Shown one piece after another: positions 8,323 to 16,197 of a stretch of 64,000 nucleotides of DNA. Under the pieces are notes generated by a model. The model was given only the letters and a program-made list of their open reading frames with translations, ran no database searches and had not been told where the DNA came from. The translations under genes and the position numbers were made by a program. This DNA is from Comamonadaceae bacterium (GTDB lineage: Bacteria; Pseudomonadota; Gammaproteobacteria; Burkholderiales; Burkholderiaceae_C): positions 62,001 through 126,000 of the forward strand of contig JAIYCB010000012.1 of assembly GCA_027488215.1 (NCBI GenBank), read 5' to 3'. The number at the start of each line of letters is the position of its first letter. Within the stretch, counting starts at the first letter, position 1.

Positions 8323-8656
8323 CGCTCAGACCCTCGGTCACAAGCAGGGTGATCTGGCGGTTGCTCTCTTCGTCGTTGATTGCCGCTTGGATGTTGAAAA
8401 TCCGCTGGCCAAAGAGAATGCGTAGCTTGGGCAAATCCAATGGATCGGAGAGACAACGCGTATAGCGCACCACAATCTGATGCGTCAGCTGCGCAGAAAA
8501 GGCCTGTGCGGTCAGTATTTCGCGCCCGCTCAGTGGCGTGATGGCTGCGCGCAACTGAGCCACATCGCTCCAGGTGGTGACTTGTGCGCCGTGCGAGTCC
8601 CTTTGGAGATCGCGCCGCTGCAGCACAATGGTTTGACTCAGGTGACCCGCTTGCAT
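8315..8656 (-). CDS. Phage head closure protein (head-tail adaptor)
   Basis: A 113-aa protein, MQAGHLSQTIVLQRRDLQRDSHG...TTWSDVAQLRAAITPLSGREI, the usual head-closure/stopper pattern (SPP1 gp16 type). The start at 8656 is preferred because it lies directly after the stop of the connector gene (TGAGATG); longer versions would overlap that gene out of frame. Confidence 0.83.
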   Translation of the reverse strand: MQAGHLSQTIVLQRRDLQRDSHGAQVTTWSDVAQLRAAITPLSGREILTAQAFSAQLTHQIVVRYTRCLSDPLDLPKLRILFGQRIFNIQAAINDEESNRQITLLVTEGLSDG

Positions 8657-8657
8657 C

Positions 8658-9233
8658 TCAAAACTCCAGCAAACGGTATGGCGCCAGCAGCGCGTCCACG
8701 AACGGCAGTGGAGCAAGCGTGATGGCGCGACCAGTCAGCACTTCTTCACGGTTTTCGTATAAGGCACCGATGCGCAGTAGCATCCATCGCTTGATCGACT
8801 CAGGTACCGAATCTGGATTGCCATAACCACAGGTGTAGGTAACGGCCACCGCATTGACTTGAGCCCGCGTGGCTGGCCAGCTGTTGCCGTAAGCGGGCAC
8901 CAAACGGCAAGGTTCGGTAATGGCGTCCAACTGGTACGCACCTGCGTCTAATGTTTTATTCACTCCGTCCGGGTCGGTGTAGACCACAGAAACCACCGTC
9001 GATACCGGCGCATGGTCCAGCGTCACCACGTTTTCGGGGAAGACGTCCAGCGCCAATTTCCAGGTCTGGGTGACCAGAGCGCGGCGTGTGTCGTGCTCGG
9101 CGTGTTGACGTGCGGCCGTGATCAAGGCGCGAATGAGCGCGTCATCAGCGTTGTCATCGACCCGCAGGTGGAGCTTGGCTTCGGCCAGAGTCACGGGCTC
9201 TGCCGTGGGCGCAGTCACCAACACGTAGGGCAT
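8658..9233 (-). CDS. Head-tail connector protein (gp6-like)
   Basis: A 191-aa protein with the classic opening EPVTLAEAKLHLRVDDNADDALI followed by LITAARQHAEHDTRRALVTQTW, the phiE125 gp8/HK97 gp6-like connector family. It forms the adaptor ring below the portal. The C-terminal VTYTCGYG...VPESIKRWMLLRIGALYENRE segment is also conserved in this family. It abuts the 55-aa gene upstream and the head-closure gene downstream. Confidence 0.87.
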   Translation of the reverse strand: MPYVLVTAPTAEPVTLAEAKLHLRVDDNADDALIRALITAARQHAEHDTRRALVTQTWKLALDVFPENVVTLDHAPVSTVVSVVYTDPDGVNKTLDAGAYQLDAITEPCRLVPAYGNSWPATRAQVNAVAVTYTCGYGNPDSVPESIKRWMLLRIGALYENREEVLTGRAITLAPLPFVDALLAPYRLLEF

Positions 9234-9400
9234 TACTTGGCCTCAGCCTTGGTGGCCACAGGGGCACGCACAGGCACAGCCTGCACGCTAGGCACAGCGG
9301 CGCCGCTGGCAATGGCGTCACACGCCACCTGGTCCTCGGCCATCACATGCTCGCCCGCCTTGTGGGGGCCGAAATCTTGCAAAAAAAGGACGTTTTTCAT
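9233..9400 (-). CDS. Small conserved phage protein after the capsid gene
   Basis: A 55-aa protein, MKNVLFLQDFGPHKAGEHVMAEDQVACDAIASGAA followed by a Val/Ala/Pro-rich tail. The ATG at 9400 has GGAAAG upstream. Small proteins of this look (short beta strand, then a GEHV-type turn, then a sequence ending in the Ala-rich SGAAV) are common between capsid and connector genes of HK97-type phages. No function is recognised. Confidence 0.6.
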   Translation of the reverse strand: MKNVLFLQDFGPHKAGEHVMAEDQVACDAIASGAAVPSVQAVPVRAPVATKAEAK

Positions 9401-9416
9401 GGGGAACTTTCCAAAG

Positions 9417-9449
9417 AAAAACCCCAGAACGCACCAGGCGCCCCGGGGT
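9417..9449 (-). terminator. Likely intrinsic terminator after the major capsid gene
   Basis: CCCC and GGGG arms flank an inner GGCGC/GCGTT pairing (with G-T pairs) and the hairpin is followed by five T. It lies 7 bp past the capsid stop. Such partial terminators are common after highly expressed capsid genes. The stem is irregular, so the call is moderate. Confidence 0.5.
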
Positions 9450-9456
9450 CGGGTCA

Positions 9457-10692
9457 TCAAGCTGTAGCGAACTTCAGGACCTTGATGGCTTCGCTGTTAA
9501 TCAGCGCACCACCAACTCGCTTGGTGGTGTAAAAGCCGATGTAGGGCTTGTTGCTGAAGGGGTCGCGCACGACACGGGTGCCGATGCGGTCCACAATCAG
9601 ATAACCCTGGCGGAAGTTTCCAAAGGCCAATGACAGGCTGTTGGCGCCCTTGGCGGCGATGTCTTCGGCTTCCACCACGGGGTAACCCAGGATGGTGTCG
9701 GCCACGCCCGGCGCGGTGGTCGGGTTGAACACATAACGACCTTGGTAATCCTTGAAAGCCATCATTTCAAACAGCAACGCCTTGTTGGTGACCCAAGAAC
9801 AACCAGCGCGGTAAGCCGCCTTCATCTTGCTCACCACGGTGAACAAGTCGTCAGCAGGGTTGACAGTGGCTGAGAGGGTCTTAAAGGCACCTGAGGTGCC
9901 GGTGGCGATGTGCTCGATCGTGCCAAAAGCACGGGAGCTGTCAGCCGTGGCAGCCGTGGCGCCTGCCAAAAAGCCTGTAGGCTTGTTGGTGCCGTCGCCC
10001 GAGATGAAGGCAGCGCCCTCAGCCCGAGCGAACTCGGTCGCCACTTCGGTGGCCAGCCATTGCTCGGCGTTGAAAAACACGTCGTCCAGCATCTGCTGCG
10101 TGGCCTGCGGGTTGGCATACAACTCGCCCATGGTGGGCTTGATGTCGGCCAGAACCGAGGTGGCAGTTGACGGACGGGCATCCGTTTCACCGACCCAGCC
10201 AGAGACCGTGCCGTGTCGGTTGACCAATTTATGGTAATCGGTCGTGCTGATTTGCACCACGCTGGCCAGTGCACGCATTGGACTCACGTTGATGGCCAGC
10301 TCGGCGATCATGGAGTCAATCGTTTTGGGCACGGCGTAACCACCGTCGGCACCACTGTTGGTGGACCAAGCGTAGGCTTTGGACTCCAAATCGGCCAAAC
10401 CATCCACCTTGCCTTTGCGCATGAAGCCGTTAAAGGCTTGTTTGTGCTCAGCTTCGGCCTGGTTGACTTCTTTGCCATCGCCACCGAAATTTGGCCGCTT
10501 GGCTTTGGCCTCCATGTCTTCGATGACTCGCTTTTGATCGGCCATGTCTTTTTGGATGGCCTCCATCTTGGCTTGCATGTCGGCGGTAGCGCCGCCTTTT
10601 TTCAGCTCTTCGATGCGCACATCGTTGACTTTTTTGAACTCTTCAAACGCACGGTTCGAGGTTTCAATGGCTTCAAGGATTTCTTTACTCAT
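9457..10692 (-). CDS. HK97-family major capsid protein
   Basis: A 411-aa protein starting MSKEILEAIETSNRAFEEF. Residues 1 to about 95 are a charged coiled-coil delta domain used for scaffolding and removed by the protease; the mature part begins around SKAYAWSTNSGADGGYAVP. The fold markers SPMRALASVVQ, YANPQATQQMLDD, ISGDGTNKPTGFL and the C-terminal KRVGGALINSEAIKVLKF are typical of HK97 capsids. The ATG at 10692 has TCTGGAG upstream; a longer frame to 10725 reads through a terminator and is rejected. Confidence 0.92.
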   Translation of the reverse strand: MSKEILEAIETSNRAFEEFKKVNDVRIEELKKGGATADMQAKMEAIQKDMADQKRVIEDMEAKAKRPNFGGDGKEVNQAEAEHKQAFNGFMRKGKVDGLADLESKAYAWSTNSGADGGYAVPKTIDSMIAELAINVSPMRALASVVQISTTDYHKLVNRHGTVSGWVGETDARPSTATSVLADIKPTMGELYANPQATQQMLDDVFFNAEQWLATEVATEFARAEGAAFISGDGTNKPTGFLAGATAATADSSRAFGTIEHIATGTSGAFKTLSATVNPADDLFTVVSKMKAAYRAGCSWVTNKALLFEMMAFKDYQGRYVFNPTTAPGVADTILGYPVVEAEDIAAKGANSLSLAFGNFRQGYLIVDRIGTRVVRDPFSNKPYIGFYTTKRVGGALINSEAIKVLKFATA

Positions 10693-10710
10693 TTGGTTGC
10701 TCCAGAAATG

Positions 10711-10733
10711 AAAAAACCCGCTCAAGGCGGGTT
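10711..10733 (-). terminator. Intrinsic terminator immediately upstream of the major capsid gene
   Basis: AACCCGC pairs with GCGGGTT around a TTGAG-type 5-nt loop, followed by six T, ending 18 nt before the capsid ATG. Stem, loop and the following CATTTCTGGAGCA leader are repeated before the tail tube gene. Confidence 0.8.
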
Positions 10734-10756
10734 CGTTGGGGGATTGCAGGGACTGC

Positions 10757-11407
10757 TTACGGAGTCAGCATCTGAGTTCGCAGCGCAAGCGCTTTGATCA
10801 GTTGCCGGGTTTCGTCTTCATCCACAGACTCACTCTGGGTCAGACACTTAATCCGTGACACAAGGGCCACGGCTTCAGAGCGAGAAAAGCCACCTGCATC
10901 GCGCAGGAGACGCTCAGCGCTCTTGAAATCAACGACTTCTTCAATTGACTTGATGTGCACGATGCGTGCTGCATCGTTCATGGGAAATGTGACCAGGGAG
11001 ACCTCCCAGAGGTCGCCTTTGAGAATGGTCCGAACGCCGCTCTTGCGATCGAAATCATCCTCTTTGGTCTGAAAACCGATGCTCATGCCGCTGATGGCTT
11101 TCATTTGCATCAACTCGTAGGCTTCAGCTCCGCGTTGGGTTTTGAGGGCCAATTTGCCCTCAACGTAAAGGCCATGATCGTCCTCGCGCATGGTGGTGAA
11201 GGTGCCAATCGGCTCAGACTGCTTGTGCTGCCACAACAAAGCTGGCAAGCGTCCTTTGGCACTGTGAGACTTGAGCGATTCGGCAAAGGCTCCGGGGGCG
11301 ACGATGTCATCGCCTTGATCAAGATTGCCGTACACGCTGCCGTAGCCAGCAAAAGTGCCACTTGCCGAGACATCTTTGATCTCAAAGGGTTTGTCGAGGT
11401 GAAACAT
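10757..11407 (-). CDS. HK97-family prohead protease
   Basis: A 216-aa protein. GTFAGYGSVYGNLDQGDDIVAPGAF is the family N-terminus. LLWQHKQSEPIG carries the catalytic His, AISGMSIGF the catalytic Ser, and DLWEVSLVTFPMN the acidic residue of this herpesvirus-like serine protease. It cleaves the capsid delta domain during maturation. The last 60 residues are a helical extension beyond the minimal protease. Confidence 0.92.
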   Translation of the reverse strand: MFHLDKPFEIKDVSASGTFAGYGSVYGNLDQGDDIVAPGAFAESLKSHSAKGRLPALLWQHKQSEPIGTFTTMREDDHGLYVEGKLALKTQRGAEAYELMQMKAISGMSIGFQTKEDDFDRKSGVRTILKGDLWEVSLVTFPMNDAARIVHIKSIEEVVDFKSAERLLRDAGGFSRSEAVALVSRIKCLTQSESVDEDETRQLIKALALRTQMLTP

Positions 11408-11415
11408 TCAGGGCC

Positions 11416-12714
11416 TCATTCTTGGGAAATAGTGGGTGAAGCATCGTCTTCGGTGGACGATTCGGGGTTGGACTCGGACTCATCTGGCTCCGGCGGGCGG
11501 GTTCCGTCTTCCATGTTCAATGGAATGAGGGGCAAATCGAGCCCATCGATCGGACCAAGCACGATGCCCAGCTCACTTTCGGCCGCGCGCGCCTCGTTGC
11601 GGGTCATCCAACCATCCAAAATGCCGTTGTGATACAGCGCGCTTCTTGCGCTGGCATCCCCGCGCAGCAAGCCCGAAACATTGAATTTGGCAGTCATGGT
11701 TTTGCGCTCGGAAGGCGTCATCAGGTCGCGTTTGATGGCTTTTTCAATGCGCACCAGCCAAGGCATCAGCGAGTAGTTCACGAATTCGAGCGACTGCTGC
11801 TCGATGTTGCTGAAGGTCGCCTTTTCCAAGTCGCCGATCATGTGAGGAGGCACGCGAAAGATGGCGGCGATCTCGCTGCGCTGGTACTTACGAGTTTCGA
11901 GAAACTGGGAATCATTGGCGCTCAGCGAGATGCGCGAAAACTTCATCCCCTCTTCCAGCAGAGCGGTTTTGTGCGCGTTGTCGCCGGAATGGGCTTCATC
12001 AAAGCTGGCTTTGATCCGCTCATAGGAGTCTTTGGACAGCTTGCCTGGGTGCTCCAGCACGCCGCCCATCTTGGCGCCGTTTTTAAAGAGTTGCCCGCCA
12101 AAGCGCTCAGTGGCCAATGCCAGACCAATGCTTTCCCGGGTGTAGGCAATTGGGCTGATGCCCAGCCACCCATTTAAGGTCAGGCCTCGGATGTGAAAAA
12201 TCTCACCCACACCCAGACGCTTGAATGCGCCATCGGGCATGGATACCCGGTACTCCAAGCGAAAATCTGTGCTCATCTCCACTTGCACCATGTCAGGCTG
12301 CAGCGGCAGCAATTCCACAACTTGGCCCGATCGGTTGCGGTTGATGTAAGCGTAAGCGTTGCCGCGCAAGTTCAGCGAAATGACCATCATTTCCCAAAAC
12401 TCGACACTGGTCATCCAATCGTTGGGCTGATCGTGAATCAGCGCATGCAGCGGGTGCTCGGCCATCAAGGTGCGCGAGTTGTTGGCTTCTTTTCGGTACA
12501 AGTTCAGCGGCAGCATGCCGATGGATTCGGCCAAAACTTTGATGCTGGAATACACGGCCGCACTTTGCATGGCCGATTGCGGGCTTACCACCACGCCGCT
12601 GGCCGACGTTCCGCCGCCGACGGCCCAGCTCAAATAACGCTCCAAGGTCCCCCAGTCCGGTGCTGATGCGCTTTTGCGCACCAGCCCGGTGAGGTTTTGC
12701 CAAAAACTTGCCAT
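11416..12714 (-). CDS. HK97-family portal protein
   Basis: A 432-aa protein with MQSAAVYSSIKVLAESIGMLP, YRKEANN, HPLHALIHDQPNDWMTSVEFWEMM and the later AIFRVPPHMIGDLEKATFSNIEQQ, all hallmarks of HK97-type portals. The portal forms the dodecameric DNA entry channel. The C-terminus (after about residue 400) is an acidic Ser/Glu/Pro-rich tail. It is followed after 8 bp by the protease gene, the usual order. Confidence 0.93.
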   Translation of the reverse strand: MASFWQNLTGLVRKSASAPDWGTLERYLSWAVGGGTSASGVVVSPQSAMQSAAVYSSIKVLAESIGMLPLNLYRKEANNSRTLMAEHPLHALIHDQPNDWMTSVEFWEMMVISLNLRGNAYAYINRNRSGQVVELLPLQPDMVQVEMSTDFRLEYRVSMPDGAFKRLGVGEIFHIRGLTLNGWLGISPIAYTRESIGLALATERFGGQLFKNGAKMGGVLEHPGKLSKDSYERIKASFDEAHSGDNAHKTALLEEGMKFSRISLSANDSQFLETRKYQRSEIAAIFRVPPHMIGDLEKATFSNIEQQSLEFVNYSLMPWLVRIEKAIKRDLMTPSERKTMTAKFNVSGLLRGDASARSALYHNGILDGWMTRNEARAAESELGIVLGPIDGLDLPLIPLNMEDGTRPPEPDESESNPESSTEDDASPTISQE

Positions 12715-12722
12715 GCGCTGCC

Positions 12723-13076
12723 TTATTGGTTGCTCAAGATCGACAACTTCATGCGGGCCACCAGAGTGTTGCCCGTTGAGGTTGTGAAGGTCGCCAGCAC
12801 GCTGTAAAGCCGAGCCGTAGTGGCGTTACTGGAGGTTCCGCCGCTGATGCGCACCTGTACGACCCCACCCACCTTGCCCAGCTTGCCGTCGGCATAGCGA
12901 ATTTGGGTCGTATTGACCACAGGCGCACCAAATGTGAGTGCGTCTGCGCCGGTCATGACCGGGAAAAACGACATCACAGGGCTGCCCACGATGGTTTCAT
13001 CGAGCGCCAAGTTGTCGGTGCAGTCGAAATCGAACAGGATCGATTCGGCGGCGAACTTTTCCAGCGTGATGCTCAT
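12723..13076 (-). CDS. Unknown phage structural protein, 117 aa
   Basis: Starts MSITLEKFAAESILFDFDCTDNLALDE and continues as a Ser/Thr/Val-rich beta-type protein (VRISGGTSSNATTARLYSVLATFTTSTGNTLVARMKLSIL). This composition resembles small Ig-like decoration or adaptor domains. Its start overlaps the stop of the 743-aa repeat protein (ATGA) and it lies just upstream of the portal gene, so the two are likely produced together. No specific family is recognised. Confidence 0.65.
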   Translation of the reverse strand: MSITLEKFAAESILFDFDCTDNLALDETIVGSPVMSFFPVMTGADALTFGAPVVNTTQIRYADGKLGKVGGVVQVRISGGTSSNATTARLYSVLATFTTSTGNTLVARMKLSILSNQ

Positions 13077-15304
13077 TGGATGGCTTCATGTATGACCCGC
13101 TGACGCGAGGGAATGTGAAAACAGAACGTCCGAGCCTCTCGGGTGTGCCGTGCGCGCGCAGAAATGTGCACGTTGTATGGATTAGCGTCCTCAAAGGCCA
13201 CGGTGATCAAGGCAGTGCTGCCCTGACCTTGTGTGCCATAGGTGCCAAAACCTGTCGTCAGTCGGCGATCCAACAGCATTTGGCTTGGCACCATTTGCCA
13301 GTCGTAGCTGCCGGTGCTGCCGTACAAAAACCGGTCGTAGTGAATTTGGCTGCTGGTGCCAGCTCCGGCATACGTGCCAACCTGGCTCAAAAGCACACGC
13401 CCTTTGGACAGTTGCGCCGCTTGGCCCACGATCCCCACAGCCGAAGCGCCCAGACTGAGGACCCGGCTGCGGCGCACTTGTGCTGCTTGGCCGGTGCCCA
13501 CAACCGCTGCGGCTGCCGCTTGAAGGACTTTGCTGCGCTGAATCTGCACAGCACCGCCGGTGCTCAAATAGCTGCCGGTTTCCGCTTGCACAGGGAAAAC
13601 GGACAGTTTCTTTAAGTTCGCGTCTTGTCCTGTGACGGCATAAACAGCGTAGGCGCCATTGACAAAGGAGCCACGGAAAAAATCAACGCTTGAGCCACCC
13701 AGGGAAAAGGTGCCAAGCTGCGCGGACAGTGTCCGAGCGGTCAAGGCATTGCTCATGACCCCCGTGACCGCGTAGCTGCCCGCCTGTGCGTTCAACCCGT
13801 AGACGTTGACCTTAGTCAGCGTGGCGCTTTGGCCGTTAAAGGTGAACGCCGCAGCTTGTGCATTGGCGTTGCGGCTCAAATATGTGCCCGCCGTCAACCC
13901 AAAAACTTGCAACGCTTCTGGCTGCGCATTCAAAATCCGGCCGTTGCTGAGCGTTGCGGCTGCACCCGAATATGCAAGTGTCGCTGCGTCTGAGATCAGC
14001 TTGAATACGCTGACCTTGGTCAGGGTGGCATCAAGTCCCGCAAAGTTGAAAGTGCCCGCTTCGGCATTGATCTGGCGGGTCTGCGTGTAGACCAGCGTCG
14101 CCGTTTGACCCAGCCAGGACAAATCCCCTGGTTGTGCATCCAAGGCGTAAACCTTGACCCGGATCAGATCGGCATCTTGTCCGGCGAACGCGAAATCCGT
14201 TGCTCCAGCGTCCAGCACCGTTCCACGGACAAAGCTGTTGCCCTGCCCCGTGGCCGAAAAGGCTGCGAACTGCGCGTCCAATGCGTAGCGATTGAGCTTC
14301 GTCAGCGTCGCGATTTGTCCATTGATCGTATTTGCGCCTGGTTGCGCATCCACACTGCGCGATCGCAGCCCATTGGCGTCTGCGCCCGCGACATTGAACG
14401 CAGTGGGCTGAGCATCCAGTGAATACGACAGCCGCTTGGCCAAAGTAGCGTCTTGACCGTTGATGGTCCATGAGCTCGCATTCGCAGACACCAAGCGAGC
14501 GGCTGACAGCGTAGCGGCTTGGCCACTGAGCGCTTCGCTTCCCGCATCGGCTGAAAGCGTAAATGCTCCGGTGGCCGTGCTTTCGCGCAGTCGCACGAAC
14601 ACAGAGGGACCACGGGCGTTGGTTACAGTTCCTGCAGCGGTCGCAAGCAAGTTGACAGTGCTGGATGCACCATCGCTGGAGCTGACACTGGAAGTGACGA
14701 CAAAACCACCACTGTCCGTGCCTAGGCTGCTGCTGATGAAATACTGCTGTGTGAACGAACCAAACGTGGTGCCTGTTTTACTGGCACCGTAGGCGCTGTA
14801 ACTTGTCACAGCGTCGGTTGGGACACCGAATGCCCCGATGATCAAATCATTTGCGGCTAAGGCTATGCTGGCGTTGCTGATGGCAACAATGGCAACACCA
14901 GGAACTCCATCCCCACCCGCTACGCCCACTGGCATTTCATGACCGATGGTGGACCGCACCACCAAAATCGCTCCCCAGGAGACGTTGTTGGTGGATAGCG
15001 CCGCGCTCACACTGCCCGTCAAGCCTCCCGCTGGCACCGAGCGGTAAAAGGCCGACATGTTGCTGTTGCCCTGGTCGTTGCCCAGCGATGCACCAAACCC
15101 CCCCTGCCCGCTGACGCTGGCAAGGGTGCCGTCCCAACCAGTGGGCAGACCGATCGTGCCGGAGTTGGCTGACGAGGGTTTTTGGTGAATGACAGCAATC
15201 AGCAAATCCCCCTCCAACAGCCCCGTTGGATAGGTCAGCGAAATGCTGCTGCCCGAAACGGCACTGTAGAAGACGCCACTGGAGCCTGCAAATGAAAGCG
15301 CCAT
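13073..15304 (-). CDS. Large repeat-containing phage structural protein, 743 aa
   Basis: Residues 1-245 form a Gly/Ser-rich beta-type domain (MALSFAGSSGVFYSAVSG...LPTGWDGTLASV), similar in style to phage adhesion domains. Residues 248-704 are about 20 tandem repeats of 22-24 residues with the pattern L-x-A-x-x-G-x-[FY]-x-x-x-G-Q-x-A-x-L-x-K-x-x-x-[VY]. A basic C-terminus with ARARHTREARTF and PSRQRVIHEAIQ follows, a style seen in phage fibre or adaptor proteins. Its place between terminase and portal is unusual for a fibre. Function is unknown; a surface fibre or decoration is an inference. Confidence 0.7.
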   Translation of the reverse strand: MALSFAGSSGVFYSAVSGSSISLTYPTGLLEGDLLIAVIHQKPSSANSGTIGLPTGWDGTLASVSGQGGFGASLGNDQGNSNMSAFYRSVPAGGLTGSVSAALSTNNVSWGAILVVRSTIGHEMPVGVAGGDGVPGVAIVAISNASIALAANDLIIGAFGVPTDAVTSYSAYGASKTGTTFGSFTQQYFISSSLGTDSGGFVVTSSVSSSDGASSTVNLLATAAGTVTNARGPSVFVRLRESTATGAFTLSADAGSEALSGQAATLSAARLVSANASSWTINGQDATLAKRLSYSLDAQPTAFNVAGADANGLRSRSVDAQPGANTINGQIATLTKLNRYALDAQFAAFSATGQGNSFVRGTVLDAGATDFAFAGQDADLIRVKVYALDAQPGDLSWLGQTATLVYTQTRQINAEAGTFNFAGLDATLTKVSVFKLISDAATLAYSGAAATLSNGRILNAQPEALQVFGLTAGTYLSRNANAQAAAFTFNGQSATLTKVNVYGLNAQAGSYAVTGVMSNALTARTLSAQLGTFSLGGSSVDFFRGSFVNGAYAVYAVTGQDANLKKLSVFPVQAETGSYLSTGGAVQIQRSKVLQAAAAAVVGTGQAAQVRRSRVLSLGASAVGIVGQAAQLSKGRVLLSQVGTYAGAGTSSQIHYDRFLYGSTGSYDWQMVPSQMLLDRRLTTGFGTYGTQGQGSTALITVAFEDANPYNVHISARARHTREARTFCFHIPSRQRVIHEAIQ
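13193..14563 (-). repeat. About 20 in-frame tandem coding repeats of roughly 69 bp
   Basis: This DNA encodes residues 248-704 of the 743-aa protein. Individual units include LDAQPGDLSWLGQTATL, LNAQAGSYAVTGVMSNAL and ANAQAAAFTFNGQSATLTK. The units are diverged at DNA level, so this is an old protein repeat and not a recent tandem expansion. Confidence 0.75.
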
Positions 15305-15318
15305 GGCTCAGCCCCTGT

Positions 15319-15741
15319 TTAAGCTAGGGTCAGGATCGCACCAGGCGATGTGTTGGAGAACTTGACCGTGAAGGTCTCGCCCGTTGCCAGCGAGATGGGT
15401 GTGCCGTAATCCCAGGCACCCACCAAATTCTTGGATGTCGAGGTGTCGTTGTACAAAACTGCGTACTGAAATGGCCCCACCGCACCGGTGGCGGTGAAGA
15501 CCACTTCCGTGCCCGACACCGTGGTCGTGCCCGTTACTTCCGCGACAGTGATCGTGGTGGTGTTACCGCCAGCGGTGTAGCCATTACCGGCGGCAATTTC
15601 CGCCAAATCGGCCTTTACAGCATCCAAACTGGCGCTGGGGGCAGCGTTGGTCAGATACACCTTAAAGGTGTGGGCGTCAAAGTCGTGGATACCGCGAATG
15701 AGTTGTTCGCTGAAGTCTTGAAATTTGAAAAAAGTGGCCAT
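15319..15741 (-). CDS. Unknown phage structural protein, 140 aa (paralogue of the next gene upstream)
   Basis: Starts MATFFKFQDFSEQLIRGIHDFDAHTFKVYLTN. It shares TGNGYTAGG-like (here AGNGYTAGGN), F-x-YAVLYNDT and GAWDYGTPI with the gene at 15778-16188, at matching positions, so the two are paralogues. Both look like beta-sandwich proteins; head decoration is a reasonable guess because they lie in the head gene cluster. A good AGGTAA ribosome binding site precedes the ATG. Confidence 0.7.
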   Translation of the reverse strand: MATFFKFQDFSEQLIRGIHDFDAHTFKVYLTNAAPSASLDAVKADLAEIAAGNGYTAGGNTTTITVAEVTGTTTVSGTEVVFTATGAVGPFQYAVLYNDTSTSKNLVGAWDYGTPISLATGETFTVKFSNTSPGAILTLA

Positions 15742-15777
15742 GAAAAATTACCTCCGAAATTTGTAAATATCGATCAA

Positions 15778-16188
15778 TCAGGTGGCTTGGAAAACACCGT
15801 TGATGCTGTCCAAAATCACCGTGACGGTTTCCCCGACGTTGACCGTTTGAGTACTGCCGTAATCCCAAGCGCCCACGGGTTGGTTGGTGGTGGCGTTCCA
15901 CAAAATGGCGTAGCGGAAATTGAAACCAGCGCCAGCAGCCGTCCAAATAGCCGGGCTGACCAACACCAACTTGTAGGTGCCACCGGTTTGGGCTGAACTG
16001 GTCACCGCGCAAGCGTTTCCTCCCGCTGTGTAACCATTGCCGGTAGGCAGATCGGTGGTGCCAGGTGTGAACGTGGTGTCTGCCAAGTTGATGGTGTTGG
16101 ATAGGGCCACCTTCCAGGTGTCCGTGCCCATATTCATGCCTTCGAGCATGGGCTCGATTGCTGCGGTGTACTTTTGATACGCTGCCAT
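15778..16188 (-). CDS. Unknown phage structural protein, 136 aa (paralogue)
   Basis: Starts MAAYQKYTAAIEPMLEGMNMGTD. Shares TGNGYTAGGNA, FRYAILWNATT, PVGAWDYGS and the GETVTV motif with the 140-aa protein at 15319-15741. The length and order of motifs are the same, indicating tandem duplication followed by divergence. It directly follows the large terminase gene by 9 bp in the direction of transcription. Likely virion protein; no family recognised. Confidence 0.7.
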   Translation of the reverse strand: MAAYQKYTAAIEPMLEGMNMGTDTWKVALSNTINLADTTFTPGTTDLPTGNGYTAGGNACAVTSSAQTGGTYKLVLVSPAIWTAAGAGFNFRYAILWNATTNQPVGAWDYGSTQTVNVGETVTVILDSINGVFQAT

Positions 16189-16197
16189 TGCTGTGCC

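Noticed and set aside
10693-10725. N-terminal extension of the capsid ORF (MSGFFHFWSNQ)
   Set aside because: Same reason: it reads through the terminator; the ATG at 10692 has the ribosome binding site.
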